64,000 bases of DNA from Lachnospiraceae bacterium (GCA_017553505.1 JAFZLD010000014.1:48415-112414), one strand, 5' to 3'; counted from the stretch's first letter, positions 17,129 through 25,161 are shown. Notes: a model not told the origin generated them from the letters alone. A program made the numbers and translations.

Positions 17129-17158
17129 TTGTCACACTTTTTCCACCTGTGATATACT
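17129..17158 (+). promoter_or_regulatory. Promoter of the CYTH-domain gene
   Basis: TTGTCA (17129-17134) and TATACT (17153-17158), 18 bp apart, about 33 bp before the start codon. Confidence 0.45.
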
Positions 17159-17190
17159 TCTGTTGTGACCGACATTTTAGGAGATATTAC

Positions 17191-17637
17191 ATGGAAATCG
17201 AAAGAAAATTTTTAATAAAAGAAGGTGCCTTCCCCTTCCATGACTACCCTTACAAGGATTACGAGCAGGGCTACCTTAACACCAAGCCCGTCGTGCGCGT
17301 GCGTAAGGAGGGTGACGATTACGTTCTTACTTACAAAGGCAAAGGCATGATGGTCCGCGAGGAGTACAACCTTCCTCTGAACAAAGAAAGCTTCGAGCAC
17401 CTTATTACCAAGGCTGACGGCAACATTATCCGCAAGCGTCGCTACTTTATACCCCTTGGTGAGCTCACTGTCGAGCTTGACGAATTCCGCGAGCCTTTCG
17501 CTCCGCTTCTCATGGCCGAAGTCGAGTTCCCGTCGGAGGAAGCCGCACGTTCTTTTGCCCCGCCCGAGTGGTTCGGCGAGGATGTGACGCTTAATAAGGA
17601 ATACCACAATGCGACAATGAGTCAAAAGAAATTTTAG
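17191..17637 (+). CDS. CYTH-domain protein (triphosphate tunnel metalloenzyme family)
   Basis: A 148-residue single CYTH domain. It begins MEIERKFLI, the family's ExExK motif, followed by the tunnel strands YLNTKPVVRVRKEG, YVLTYKGKG and VELDEFREPFAPLLMAEVEF. These proteins bind and usually hydrolyse inorganic or nucleoside triphosphates with a divalent metal. The ATG at 17191 follows an AGGAGA site; the longer upstream frame lacks homology and overlaps the promoter. Single gene on the plus strand. Confidence 0.9.
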   Translation: MEIERKFLIKEGAFPFHDYPYKDYEQGYLNTKPVVRVRKEGDDYVLTYKGKGMMVREEYNLPLNKESFEHLITKADGNIIRKRRYFIPLGELTVELDEFREPFAPLLMAEVEFPSEEAARSFAPPEWFGEDVTLNKEYHNATMSQKKF

Positions 17638-17640
17638 ATG

Positions 17641-17671
17641 TAAAAAGCGCCGTTTATACGACGCTTTTTCT
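17641..17671. terminator. Bidirectional terminator
   Basis: AAAAAGCGxCGT/ACGxCGCTTTTT hairpin with A- and T-rich flanks between the convergent CYTH and ABC exporter genes. Confidence 0.8.
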
Positions 17672-17680
17672 TATGTTTCA

Positions 17681-19858
17681 TTAGTTTAAGTATTGTATCC
17701 GTGCAAGTTCTGCATACTTGCCTTCCGCGGCGCACAGTTCGTCATGCGTTCCCGCTTCCGTAATCTTTCCGTTTTCAAATACATAAATTCTGTCGCAGTT
17801 TCTGATAAGGCTGAGCCTGTGAGCGATGATTATCACTGTAATGTCCCGGGCAAAAGAATCGAGCGACTCGGTAAGGGTCTTCTCCGTCAAAGCATCCAGG
17901 TTGCTGGTGGCTTCGTCAAGTATCAGTATGCGAGGCTTCTTAACAATTGCTCTTGCTATGGCGAGCCTCTGCTTTTGCCCGCCCGAGAGGTTGGAACCGT
18001 TTTCTTCAATCAGCGTATCGTAACCAAGTGGCATCTCTTCTATGAAATCATGAGCCATCGCAATCTTCGCAGCCGCTACCACATCTTCCTGCGTAGCGTG
18101 CTCGCAACCGATAGCTATATTCTCGGTCACCGTGCCTCGGAACAAGAAAGTATCCTGAGGAATATAGACCACATTTTCTCGCAAGGCACTCTTGGAAATA
18201 TCCGAAATGTTTACTCCGCCTATCTCGATTGTTCCGCCCTTTGCCTCGTAAAAACCGAGAAGGAGCTTGGCTATTGTAGTCTTGCCTGAACCGCTGTCAC
18301 CCACAAAGGCAACATGCTCTCCGGGCGCTATATTTGCGCTTATGCCGCTTATTACTTCTTTTCTGAAGCCGTACGAGAAGTGAATATCCTTAACAGAAAT
18401 GCTGTTGTCCGCCGGAAAAGCTTTATCGGCATCCTTCTTTCCTTCCTCATCAAGCTCCATAACTTCGTTAAGTCTGTCTGCCGCAACCATGGCGGTCTGC
18501 ACCTGCGGCTGAAGGTTAATAATGCTTTTCAACGGTTCCATAAAGAATGACATGAGTGAGCTGAATGCAAGCACCGTACCAATGCTTATCTCGCCCCTTA
18601 TTACGCTCATGGCGCCGACCCAGATTATCACGCTTGTTCCCACAAGCTCGGTGGCACTCTTCAGAGCATCCTGGGCATTTATGGAATAGTACATCTTTGA
18701 AACGCTGCTCATGTATGCATCAAATCGCGAATCGCCCTTGTCGATAACGTTCGCCTCAGTCCGATATGCTTTGACTGTCATGATGCCGTTTAGAGACTCC
18801 ACCAAATGTGAGGTGAGTTTCGCGCCATTCTCCATCACTTCTTCGTTAAGTCTTCTGAAAAGTCCGTTGTAAGCAAGCGCAATCACCGCATATACCAGCA
18901 CTACCGCAAGAGTAATAAAGAACATCTTTGCATTCTGCAAGTACAGAACTATCGCCCCGGCAATTGCCATCAGCGTATCTACCATTATAGTGACCGTCGC
19001 CCCGATAACAGCCTCCCTGACCTTACCGGCGTCAGTGAACCTCGAAACCACCTCACCGATTCTTCTGCTGTCAAAGAAAGTCATCGGCAGTTTCATGACA
19101 TGCTTAAAATATCCAAACACCAGCGATGTATCCACTTTTCTTCCAAGCGATATCAAAAGGTGCCTTCTGAAGGCGTTTAACAATACCCTGAAAACATTTA
19201 ACAGAATAACGCCGATTGAAACCGCCGCAAGCGTCTTTTCAAGGGCATTCGGAAGAATGTTATCAAGGATTTCTTTTAAAAAGAAAGAGCTGAGAATTCC
19301 TGCGGCCGAAAAAAGAACGGATGCGACAAAAACCGCCGCAAGTATTCCTTTGTGAGCAAGCAGCACCTCAAGTGCCTTTCTTATACCGCCCTTTGACCGA
19401 GCCATGGTCGGCATCTCGTCGGTTTTCTCAAGAACAACAATTACTCCCGACCACTTATATGTGTGGCGGCCTTTGGCCGGTTTTTTCTTTCCCGTAAATT
19501 CATCTATGGTTAAATGCACCAATCCCGCTGCAGGATCGGCGATTGTCAGTTTTCCGTCTTTAATCTTATGTATTACCACAAAGTGAAGTAAGCCATCGTC
19601 TACCACCACATGGGCAATGCACGGCGTATCAAGGTCACTTGTAAGTGCCTCTTCGGTGCCCTTGTAGCCTTTGGCGTTATATCCGAGTCTTGATGCGGCA
19701 TAAATCAACCCCTTAACATTCGTGCCCATCTTGTCGGTTCCCGCAGCCTCGCGAATCTTGGCGATGCTGACGCTTCTGTTATCCTGTTTGCATATCGTGG
19801 CAAGGCATGCTGCCGCACAATCCGTCACATCGTGCTGTCTGACACAAGCATACTTCAT
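17681..19858 (-). CDS. Peptidase-containing ABC exporter for double-glycine peptides (C39, LanT/PCAT type)
   Basis: A 725-residue exporter that cleaves leaders and exports the product in one chain. Residues 1-125 are a C39 cysteine peptidase: Gln8, Cys14 in VTDCAAACL, His92 in LLHFVVIHKI and Asp108 in IADPA. Residues about 150-450 carry six membrane helices. The ATPase domain has GDSGSGKTT, NLSGGQKQRLAIARA and ILILDEATSN. The frame extends to 19906; the ATG at 19858 is chosen because the peptidase fold starts there. It lies behind two tiny genes for double-glycine peptides (20122-20253 and 19968-20084), separated by a leaky terminator. No accessory membrane-fusion protein, modification enzyme or immunity gene is adjacent. 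Confidence 0.92.
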   Translation of the reverse strand: MKYACVRQHDVTDCAAACLATICKQDNRSVSIAKIREAAGTDKMGTNVKGLIYAASRLGYNAKGYKGTEEALTSDLDTPCIAHVVVDDGLLHFVVIHKIKDGKLTIADPAAGLVHLTIDEFTGKKKPAKGRHTYKWSGVIVVLEKTDEMPTMARSKGGIRKALEVLLAHKGILAAVFVASVLFSAAGILSSFFLKEILDNILPNALEKTLAAVSIGVILLNVFRVLLNAFRRHLLISLGRKVDTSLVFGYFKHVMKLPMTFFDSRRIGEVVSRFTDAGKVREAVIGATVTIMVDTLMAIAGAIVLYLQNAKMFFITLAVVLVYAVIALAYNGLFRRLNEEVMENGAKLTSHLVESLNGIMTVKAYRTEANVIDKGDSRFDAYMSSVSKMYYSINAQDALKSATELVGTSVIIWVGAMSVIRGEISIGTVLAFSSLMSFFMEPLKSIINLQPQVQTAMVAADRLNEVMELDEEGKKDADKAFPADNSISVKDIHFSYGFRKEVISGISANIAPGEHVAFVGDSGSGKTTIAKLLLGFYEAKGGTIEIGGVNISDISKSALRENVVYIPQDTFLFRGTVTENIAIGCEHATQEDVVAAAKIAMAHDFIEEMPLGYDTLIEENGSNLSGGQKQRLAIARAIVKKPRILILDEATSNLDALTEKTLTESLDSFARDITVIIIAHRLSLIRNCDRIYVFENGKITEAGTHDELCAAEGKYAELARIQYLN

Positions 19859-19880
19859 CTGACCCATACTCCATTCCCGA

Positions 19881-19920
19881 ACAAAAATAAGCATCCACCC
19901 GCCCAAGGGATGGATGCTTA
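19881..19920 (-). terminator. Partial terminator between peptide genes and exporter
   Basis: AAGCATCCA/TGGATGCTT hairpin followed by AUUUUUGUU on the minus strand, 48 nt after peptide 1 and before the exporter. It would make peptide transcripts more abundant than exporter transcripts, with read-through for the exporter. Confidence 0.7.
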
Positions 19921-19967
19921 CATATAAATTACCAAATAATACTCACTAACTCAATAGATGAAATCAA

Positions 19968-20084
19968 TCACGGTAAATCAGCGTTCCTATGAACAAACCA
20001 ATCGGGAGGGAGCACTTCATACTCTCCACCGGTAATAGCCTCGAGTTCCTGATCGTTGAGTTCAACCAAAATTTCTTTCTTCAT
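19968..20084 (-). CDS. Double-glycine leader peptide 1 (38 residues)
   Basis: Recognised on the minus strand from ATG 20084 behind an AAAGGGG ribosome site. The leader MKKEILVELNDQELEAITGG (residues 1-20) has the form cut by C39 peptidase exporters: helical, acidic, hydrophobic at the usual spacing, ending in GG. The predicted 18-residue product is EYEVLPPDWFVHRNADLP. It is acidic, Pro- and aromatic-rich, has no cysteine and does not look like a membrane-active bacteriocin. It is 37 nt after peptide 2 and upstream of the exporter, hence probably one operon. Confidence 0.82.
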   Translation of the reverse strand: MKKEILVELNDQELEAITGGEYEVLPPDWFVHRNADLP

Positions 20085-20121
20085 ATATTAACCCCTTTCT
20101 AATCTCTTAAGTACTTTTTAC

Positions 20122-20253
20122 TTAATGGCCGCCACCCAAGCTGCCGACCTTGCCATCCCATACAGGAATGTCAATCGGAATATACTCATAGCGTCCGCCT
20201 TCGGTATTTTCAAGTTCCTGTTCATTAAGTTCAACTAATAGTTCTTTCTTCAT
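20122..20253 (-). CDS. Double-glycine leader peptide 2 (43 residues)
   Basis: Recognised on the minus strand from ATG 20253 behind AAAGGAAG. The leader MKKELLVELNEQELENTEGG matches that of peptide 1 at 14 of 20 positions. The predicted 23-residue product starts RYEYIPIDIP and ends KVGSLGGGH. Like the other two it begins x-Y-x-x-[LI]-P. It is the first gene after the promoter at 20329-20356. Function unknown; candidate secreted signal or small antimicrobial peptide. Confidence 0.82.
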   Translation of the reverse strand: MKKELLVELNEQELENTEGGRYEYIPIDIPVWDGKVGSLGGGH

Positions 20254-20328
20254 GCCATAACTTCCTTTCTGTTTTGTACTGATTTTCAATAACATCCCAA
20301 TATTTCTTGCAAGAATTGGTATGTGCTA

Positions 20329-20356
20329 ATTATAATCCTTCAGTCTTCTTTTGAAA
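20329..20356 (-). promoter_or_regulatory. Promoter of the peptide-exporter operon
   Basis: TTTCAA (20356-20351) and TATAAT (20334-20329) with 16 bp spacing on the minus strand, about 75 bp upstream of peptide 2. Confidence 0.5.
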
Positions 20357-20465
20357 AGAGATTCTTTTATTAAAATATTATTACATTATCATCGATATGG
20401 CAGACAATACTTCCCATACGCTCTAATTATTTAATAATTTATTTACAAACAGCGCAAAGGGCACA

Positions 20466-20508
20466 TAAAAAAGGAGCTGTATCGTATCGATACAACTCCT
20501 TATATAAT
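20466..20508 (-). terminator. Terminator of the four-helix membrane protein gene
   Basis: AAGGAG..GTATCG/CGATAC..CTCCTT hairpin followed by six U's on the minus strand. It separates the gene at 20528 from the peptide operon. Confidence 0.8.
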
Positions 20509-20527
20509 GCTTTAGGTTAATTCAAAA

Positions 20528-21262
20528 TCATTCGTCGGCTTCGCCGTCTTCTAACTTAAGGCCTTCAGCTTCGATGTTGTCGCGCTTTGCACAGGTCTTG
20601 CAAAGACGGGTCTTGTTGTCTGCGATTGCCTGATCGACAGAGCCCTCGTACAATGTATCGCTGTTGTTTAAGTGTGAGCAATCTGCGCTGGTGTGATATA
20701 CCTTACCGAACTGTGTCCAGTATACTTCGCCGGTAATGGCTGCTTCTGCTGCTGCCTTTTCTTCGGAAGAAATAGGGTTCCAGTCGTAGCTGCATAATCC
20801 GCCGATTAAGAGTGCGATGATACCTACAACTACTGCGATAGCCTTGGTCTTCTTGTCAAGCTTGTTCTGCTTGTCGGTGAAGATCAAGATGATGTAAGGA
20901 AGGAAAGCAATGATACATACGATAACGCCCATGTTGTTCCAAAGGAAGAACTTAACGGGGTTCTTCTTGGATGCGGGATCGATGCGGTTAGCTTTCTTCC
21001 AAAGCTGAGAACCGATGATTACAAAGATTAAATCAAGTACCAGAACACCGATAATACCTGCAAGTGTAGGTAAAGGTAATCTGATCTTGTCAAAATATAA
21101 TAAAAATCCTAATACTTCAAAACAAATTGCGACAAGCCAGCAAATAATGGCGCCGCATCTTAAGCCACCTGCGTTGCCTACAGGCTTAGCTTCTTTAATG
21201 GTCTTACCGTCTTCGGTCTTCTCAACCTTGACGATTTTGCGTTCCTTTTTCTCTTCTGCCAT
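20528..21262 (-). CDS. Membrane protein with C-terminal Cys/His motif, unknown
   Basis: A 244-residue protein. Residues 1-35 are charged and cytoplasmic. Four hydrophobic segments follow at about 37-57, 66-88, 108-128 and 139-160. The C-terminal part contains VYHTSADCSHLNNSD and then RLCKTCAK, a pattern like the small Ada-type Cys4/Cys3His metal-binding modules seen at the ends of many Gram-positive membrane or secreted proteins. It lies between the peptide operon and the third peptide, but its own terminator and ribosome site suggest independent expression. A link with the peptides is possible but unproven. Confidence 0.65.
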   Translation of the reverse strand: MAEEKKERKIVKVEKTEDGKTIKEAKPVGNAGGLRCGAIICWLVAICFEVLGFLLYFDKIRLPLPTLAGIIGVLVLDLIFVIIGSQLWKKANRIDPASKKNPVKFFLWNNMGVIVCIIAFLPYIILIFTDKQNKLDKKTKAIAVVVGIIALLIGGLCSYDWNPISSEEKAAAEAAITGEVYWTQFGKVYHTSADCSHLNNSDTLYEGSVDQAIADNKTRLCKTCAKRDNIEAEGLKLEDGEADE

Positions 21263-21443
21263 GGTTACTCTCCCTGTATGATAGTGTGTGCGCGGGTACC
21301 TCCCGAGCCAAAATTATTATATAACAAAATAAACTGTCATTTCAATACTTTGCGAGATCTATGTGAGATAATAATTGACTTTTGTGAGTTATAAACTCAT
21401 AATTGAATTTAAAGAGGTATAGCCCTCGGAAAAGGAGAGAATC

Positions 21444-22022
21444 ATGGATTTATCTAATGTTTTGGGCCTTTTATCAGGCGGCGAAGTAAGTAAAGTAAGT
21501 AAAGAAACAGGCGCATCCACCAAGGATGTCACAAGCGTTTTGACAACAGCTCTTCCCCTCCTTGCAGGCGGAGCCGATAAAAAGAAAGCGAGCGAAGCTA
21601 CGGCCAAGAAAACCGGCCTCTCCCTCGAGACCGTTCTTCCCATCATCACCGCTGCACTTCCTCTTCTCCAGAAGTTAATCAACACCAATGCCGATGAAGA
21701 AACCACTTCCACCGGCAAAAAGAAGAAAAAGAAACCCGCAGCCGGACAGTCCCAGGCATCCGGTGCCCTCGGCCTTCTCGGCGGATTACTCGGTGGCGGA
21801 AACTCCTCGGGTAGCGGCTCAGGCGGCGGATTATTAAGCGGTCTTGCAAGCTTGGTAAGCACCTCAACCGAAGATGAGGAAGAAGAAAAGCCTAAAAAGC
21901 CCGCAGCCAAGAAAAAAAAGACTTCTTCAAGCAGCACTACCGCAAAAAAGAAAACGTCTTCTACTTCTTCTGCCAAGAAAAAGACAAGCACTACAGCTAA
22001 GAAAACTACAGCAAAGAAATAG
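21444..22022 (+). CDS. DUF937-family protein with lysine-rich histone-H1-like tail
   Basis: A 192-residue protein. Residues about 1-85 fit the DUF937/YidB-like helical fold, with SGGEVSKVSKETGAS and two similar TALPLL/AALPLLQKL helices. A glycine-rich stretch (about 105-135, GLLGGLLGGG) follows, then about 50 residues made almost wholly of Lys, Ser, Thr and Ala, like the tail of histone H1 or bacterial Hc1-type proteins. Such tails bind DNA or RNA without sequence preference. It begins behind AAAGGAGAG and ends at a terminator. Confidence 0.75.
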   Translation: MDLSNVLGLLSGGEVSKVSKETGASTKDVTSVLTTALPLLAGGADKKKASEATAKKTGLSLETVLPIITAALPLLQKLINTNADEETTSTGKKKKKKPAAGQSQASGALGLLGGLLGGGNSSGSGSGGGLLSGLASLVSTSTEDEEEEKPKKPAAKKKKTSSSSTTAKKKTSSTSSAKKKTSTTAKKTTAKK

Positions 22023-22042
22023 AAAGATTCTTATAAACAAGC

Positions 22043-22076
22043 AAAGGGACCTGCCCATCAAGGCAAGTCCCTTTTT
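22043..22076. terminator. Terminator between DUF937 gene and peptide 3
   Basis: AAGGGAC/GTCCCTT hairpin with a T-run for the plus strand. The minus side has a weaker U-run and lies 44 nt past peptide 3. Confidence 0.8.
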
Positions 22077-22119
22077 AGTTTCGAATTGTTCGTTGTTAGG
22101 CCAATCGGTCTATCCTATA

Positions 22120-22245
22120 TCACGGATTTCCGGGATAAGGCTTACCATTTCCATACATCTCATAGAGAGGAAGGCATACATATTTACCGCCATCAACCTT
22201 CTCAAGTTCTTCTTCTTCCAACTCGATTAAAAGATTCTTCTCCAT
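22120..22245 (-). CDS. Double-glycine leader peptide 3 (41 residues)
   Basis: Recognised on the minus strand from ATG 22245 behind AAAGGAGAG. The leader MEKNLLIELEEEELEKVDGG is similar in length, charge and spacing to those of peptides 1 and 2. The predicted 21-residue product starts KYVCLPLYEM and ends PYPGNP, again beginning x-Y-x-x-[LI]-P; it has the only cysteine in the set. It stands about 1.9 kb from the other two, with two unrelated genes between, and must use the same or another C39 exporter in trans. Confidence 0.78.
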   Translation of the reverse strand: MEKNLLIELEEEELEKVDGGKYVCLPLYEMYGNGKPYPGNP

Positions 22246-22424
22246 ATTGAACTCTCCTTTCCTAATGTACCATAATACCTATCGGTGAACTTATTGTACA
22301 CCATCAATCCGAGTGTTTATATGCATATAATTGACGAATAGCGCAACTACTTTTTGTACAAAACATCCTATTGGACATATAACATCTGCAATTTTTACGA
22401 ATTGTGTCTCTTTATGAGTAATCA

Positions 22425-22465
22425 GTCAAAAAAGCAGACCGACCACGTCACGCGATCGGCCTGTG
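22425..22465 (-). terminator. Terminator of the ArsA-type operon
   Basis: AGGCCGA/TCGGTCT hairpin followed by CUUUUUU on the minus strand, just after the second ArsA-type gene. Confidence 0.8.
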
Positions 22466-22468
22466 TAT

Positions 22469-23623
22469 TTATTCAAAACTTATAATCAGATATCCCTCCT
22501 CAAATTTTGCTCCCGCCACATTCAGCTCCTTGAACTCTGCCGGCACGGGGAATCTGCGGCGCTCGTTCTTGACGCCTACGGTTATTTCGGAGCCGTCCTG
22601 GTTAAGTTCGAGTTCTTCTTTGGTCGCGAAAGGAAGGTAGATGGTGAGAGTTCGTGCGGCGCTGTCTACACGGTACATTTCTTTCTTGAAGAGGACCGCG
22701 TCGGGCTGCATGTCTTTAAACATGAGGTCGCCGATTCTGCCTAGGCCATCGACGGTACGAAGCTCGCTGTCCTGAAGCTCCACATAAATCTTGGGCACTT
22801 CGCCGAAGCATTCTTTAATCTCTGTCAGGCCTTCCTCCTGGCGCTTGATCCACTTGTTGAAGTAGCCTTCCATGGCCTTCGCGGGGTAAATGTGGTTCAC
22901 GATTACCGCGTCTACGTTGTAATGGTAAAGGTAAAGGCAGGTGAAGTTACGCTTCGCCTCGCTGATTACGATTTTCTCGGGCGTTGTCACCACTCTGAGG
23001 CTGACGGTGTCCGTATTGAGCATCAGCTTCTGAAGGCGCTGCATCTTGTCCATAAGATACTCAACGTCGTCGAATACGCTCTCACCGGGCATGGGAATCT
23101 TCATGAGCCCTTCAACCACGGGTCCCGCCACTTTCACGCCCACTTTCTTCATGGGAAGCACCTTGTCGATGAGCGTCGAGAAACGCTCGGGATACTTAAG
23201 AAGCGACAACGTCTCGCCTGTGGGGGCGCAGTCTACGATGATTACGTCGTATCTGCCACTTTCGTACATCTCCAGAATTTTAAACATCGAAAACAGTTCT
23301 TCAAGTCCCGGAAAAACAAGGAGTTCCTCCGCCTCGATTCCGCCCTCACCCCTGCTGGTTATGAGACGCTTCATGTAATCCTTGAGGTTGCCCCAGCTCT
23401 TCTCGCCCTCGTAAACCGTATCGATTTCCATGGCATCGAGATTGTTGGTGACGGGTGTCGCCTCGCGCCCTACCTTGCAGTCAAAAGAATCTCCCAGGCT
23501 GTGGGCCTGGTCGGTACTCATGATGAGTACCTTTTTGCCGGCGCGTGCCAGTTTCACGGCGGTTGCGGCAGCCATGCTGGTCTTGCCGACGCCGCCCTTG
23601 CCGGTATATATAATCACTCTCAT
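22469..23623 (-). CDS. ArsA/Get3-family ATPase (second of a pair)
   Basis: A 384-residue ATPase of the ArsA/Get3 group. The deviant Walker A is YTGKGGVGKTSMAAA (residues 6-20); switch I reads STDQAHSLGD and switch II VDCAPTGETLSLL. A C-terminal beta domain of the ArsA-HSP20 type runs from about residue 320 (LTIYLPFATKEELELNQDG). Relatives either power arsenite export or carry tail-anchored membrane proteins. No arsenite pump, ArsR or ArsD is nearby, so arsenic resistance is unlikely. It is about 40% identical by eye to its upstream twin and probably pairs with it. Last gene of a MarR-linked operon. Confidence 0.85.
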   Translation of the reverse strand: MRVIIYTGKGGVGKTSMAAATAVKLARAGKKVLIMSTDQAHSLGDSFDCKVGREATPVTNNLDAMEIDTVYEGEKSWGNLKDYMKRLITSRGEGGIEAEELLVFPGLEELFSMFKILEMYESGRYDVIIVDCAPTGETLSLLKYPERFSTLIDKVLPMKKVGVKVAGPVVEGLMKIPMPGESVFDDVEYLMDKMQRLQKLMLNTDTVSLRVVTTPEKIVISEAKRNFTCLYLYHYNVDAVIVNHIYPAKAMEGYFNKWIKRQEEGLTEIKECFGEVPKIYVELQDSELRTVDGLGRIGDLMFKDMQPDAVLFKKEMYRVDSAARTLTIYLPFATKEELELNQDGSEITVGVKNERRRFPVPAEFKELNVAGAKFEEGYLIISFE

Positions 23624-23636
23624 GTGTGTGTTCTCC

Positions 23637-23885
23637 TTACTGAATGTCTACTTTCTTGACGCGCTCTTCGGTCTCTGCGCCGCTGTCGGTGCAGGCGTCC
23701 GCGCCCGTTCCTGTTCCGAAGGCGCACTCTCGTCCGAATCTTATGACGCTTTCTTTTACCAGCGCCTTCAGTTCCTTGGCTATCACTTCTATATGTCCTG
23801 CCGACTCCTTGGGAAGGAGTTCCATTATTGCTTTCTTTTGATATTCGCTCGCGCGTTTGATTCTTTGTCTCAATTCTCTATTCAT
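23637..23885 (-). CDS. Small protein between the two ArsA-type genes, unknown
   Basis: An 82-residue protein whose start overlaps the end of the upstream ArsA-type gene by 8 nt and which ends 13 nt before the next. The first 48 residues are helical and charged (ELRQRIKRASEYQKKAIMEL). The tail is Gly/Thr/Ala-rich with two cysteines (ECAFGTGTGADACTDSG). There is no signal or membrane segment. The tight packing suggests a partner or cargo adaptor of the two ATPases, but no family is recognised. Confidence 0.7.
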   Translation of the reverse strand: MNRELRQRIKRASEYQKKAIMELLPKESAGHIEVIAKELKALVKESVIRFGRECAFGTGTGADACTDSGAETEERVKKVDIQ

Positions 23886-25062
23886 TCTCGTCTCCTTTCT
23901 CCTCTTTGGTGAAAAGAATGTTTAACTTGCCGTCCTCGTATCCTGCTTTGGCCACGCTTAAGTTCATGAGCATGTTGGGAAGAGGAATGTTTCTTTTGAA
24001 GTTACCTATCTTGATTACTATGTCCGCGCCTGCCTGGAAGAGGTCGATGTCGCCCTTGTCGGCGCAGGGAATGTTGACCTTGAGCACGTAGCCGTCGTCG
24101 GTCTTTTCGAAGCTTTCGCGCTCGGTAGTTGCGTGGCTTGCGAATACGTCCTTGTCTGCGAGCGCGTCATTTACAAGTCTTTCTACGTTCTTAATGCCCT
24201 TGAGTTCCTCGTCGTACCAGGGAATCTCGCAGATGGGGAGTCCCGCGAAAGTGCTCTTAAGCACATCGATGTAATCCTTCTGAAGCTTAATCCACTTGTC
24301 AAAGAAATCGTTGCCGATGTCCTCGGGCAGGATTCTGTTGATGTATAGACCGTCTACGTTGAAATTGTAGAGGTTCATGTACATGTAGTTACGCTTGGTC
24401 TCCTCAACCACCATTTTCTCGGGAACGCTTACGATGCGCACGCTTGTGACGTCGCGGTTTTTAAGCAGTTCCTGAAGTTCTGCAAGCTTCATGTAAATCT
24501 TCTCGATGTCGTTCATGGCCTGCTTGTTAGGCATCTCAATCTTGAAAAGCGACTTCGATACCGGCGCAAGTACCCGGACACCTACCTTACCTATCGGGAA
24601 AAGCTTCTCCATGTACCAGGAGAGCATTTCGGGGAACTTAAGAAGCGATAACGTCTCACCTGTCGGCGCGCAGTCTACGATGATGCGCTCATATGCACCG
24701 CTCTTATGAAGCTCTGCGATTTTTAACAGCGAAAAAAGTTCTTCCGTTCCCGGTATAATTCCTATGTCCGCCGGTGCCAGCTCATCTGCGCCCGCAAGCA
24801 GGTTCTTGGCATATCTGATTATGTCCGCGAAGTCAGTCTCGCACACATACGCGGGGTCTATCTCGTAAATATCAAGGTTCGGCATTACATTCTCGATATC
24901 TCTTGATAACTTGCGCTCGAAGATGTCCCCGAGATTATGCGCCATGTCGGTACTGACAAGAAGCGTTTTCTTGCCTTCTTTGGCGCTTTTATAAGCGTGG
25001 GCCGCCGCGATACTGCTTTTGCCGACTCCGCCTTTACCTGTGAAAATGTATATTCTGCTCAT
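23878..25062 (-). CDS. ArsA/Get3-family ATPase (first of a pair)
   Basis: A 394-residue twin of the ATPase at 22469. It has FTGKGGVGKSSIAAAHAYKS, switch I STDMAHNLGD, switch II VDCAPTGETLSLL and a C-terminal ArsA-HSP20-type beta domain (DDGYVLKVNIPCADKGDIDL). Classical ArsA fuses two such halves in one chain; here they are two genes, so a heterodimer is likely. It is the first gene after the MarR-type regulator, with a palindromic operator-like site at 25098-25110 just before it. Confidence 0.85.
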   Translation of the reverse strand: MSRIYIFTGKGGVGKSSIAAAHAYKSAKEGKKTLLVSTDMAHNLGDIFERKLSRDIENVMPNLDIYEIDPAYVCETDFADIIRYAKNLLAGADELAPADIGIIPGTEELFSLLKIAELHKSGAYERIIVDCAPTGETLSLLKFPEMLSWYMEKLFPIGKVGVRVLAPVSKSLFKIEMPNKQAMNDIEKIYMKLAELQELLKNRDVTSVRIVSVPEKMVVEETKRNYMYMNLYNFNVDGLYINRILPEDIGNDFFDKWIKLQKDYIDVLKSTFAGLPICEIPWYDEELKGIKNVERLVNDALADKDVFASHATTERESFEKTDDGYVLKVNIPCADKGDIDLFQAGADIVIKIGNFKRNIPLPNMLMNLSVAKAGYEDGKLNILFTKEEKGDENE

Positions 25063-25097
25063 TATTTCGCCTTTCGTGTAATTCTTTGTATGAATAG

Positions 25098-25110
25098 TTC
25101 GCGTGTCGAA
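25098..25110. promoter_or_regulatory. Candidate MarR operator before the ArsA-type genes
   Basis: TTCGCGTGTCGAA, with TTCG/CGAA arms, in the gap between the MarR-type gene and the first ATPase gene. Nearly the same word is found upstream of the regulator itself (25687-25699). Confidence 0.5.
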
Positions 25111-25161
25111 GTATTTCTTTTTATGTAAGGCAGCTACTGTAACCGTGCTGCCTTGGTGTAG

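Noticed and set aside
21389-21991. 200-codon minus-strand frame opposite the DUF937 gene
   Set aside because: It is the antisense of the Lys/Ser/Gly-rich gene and translates to low-complexity Phe/Leu/Ser/Pro. The plus-strand gene has a ribosome site, terminator and family match.
22469-25062. Arsenic resistance operon
   Set aside because: ArsA-type ATPases are present, but no ArsB/Acr3 pump, ArsR, ArsD or ArsC; the regulator is MarR-type.
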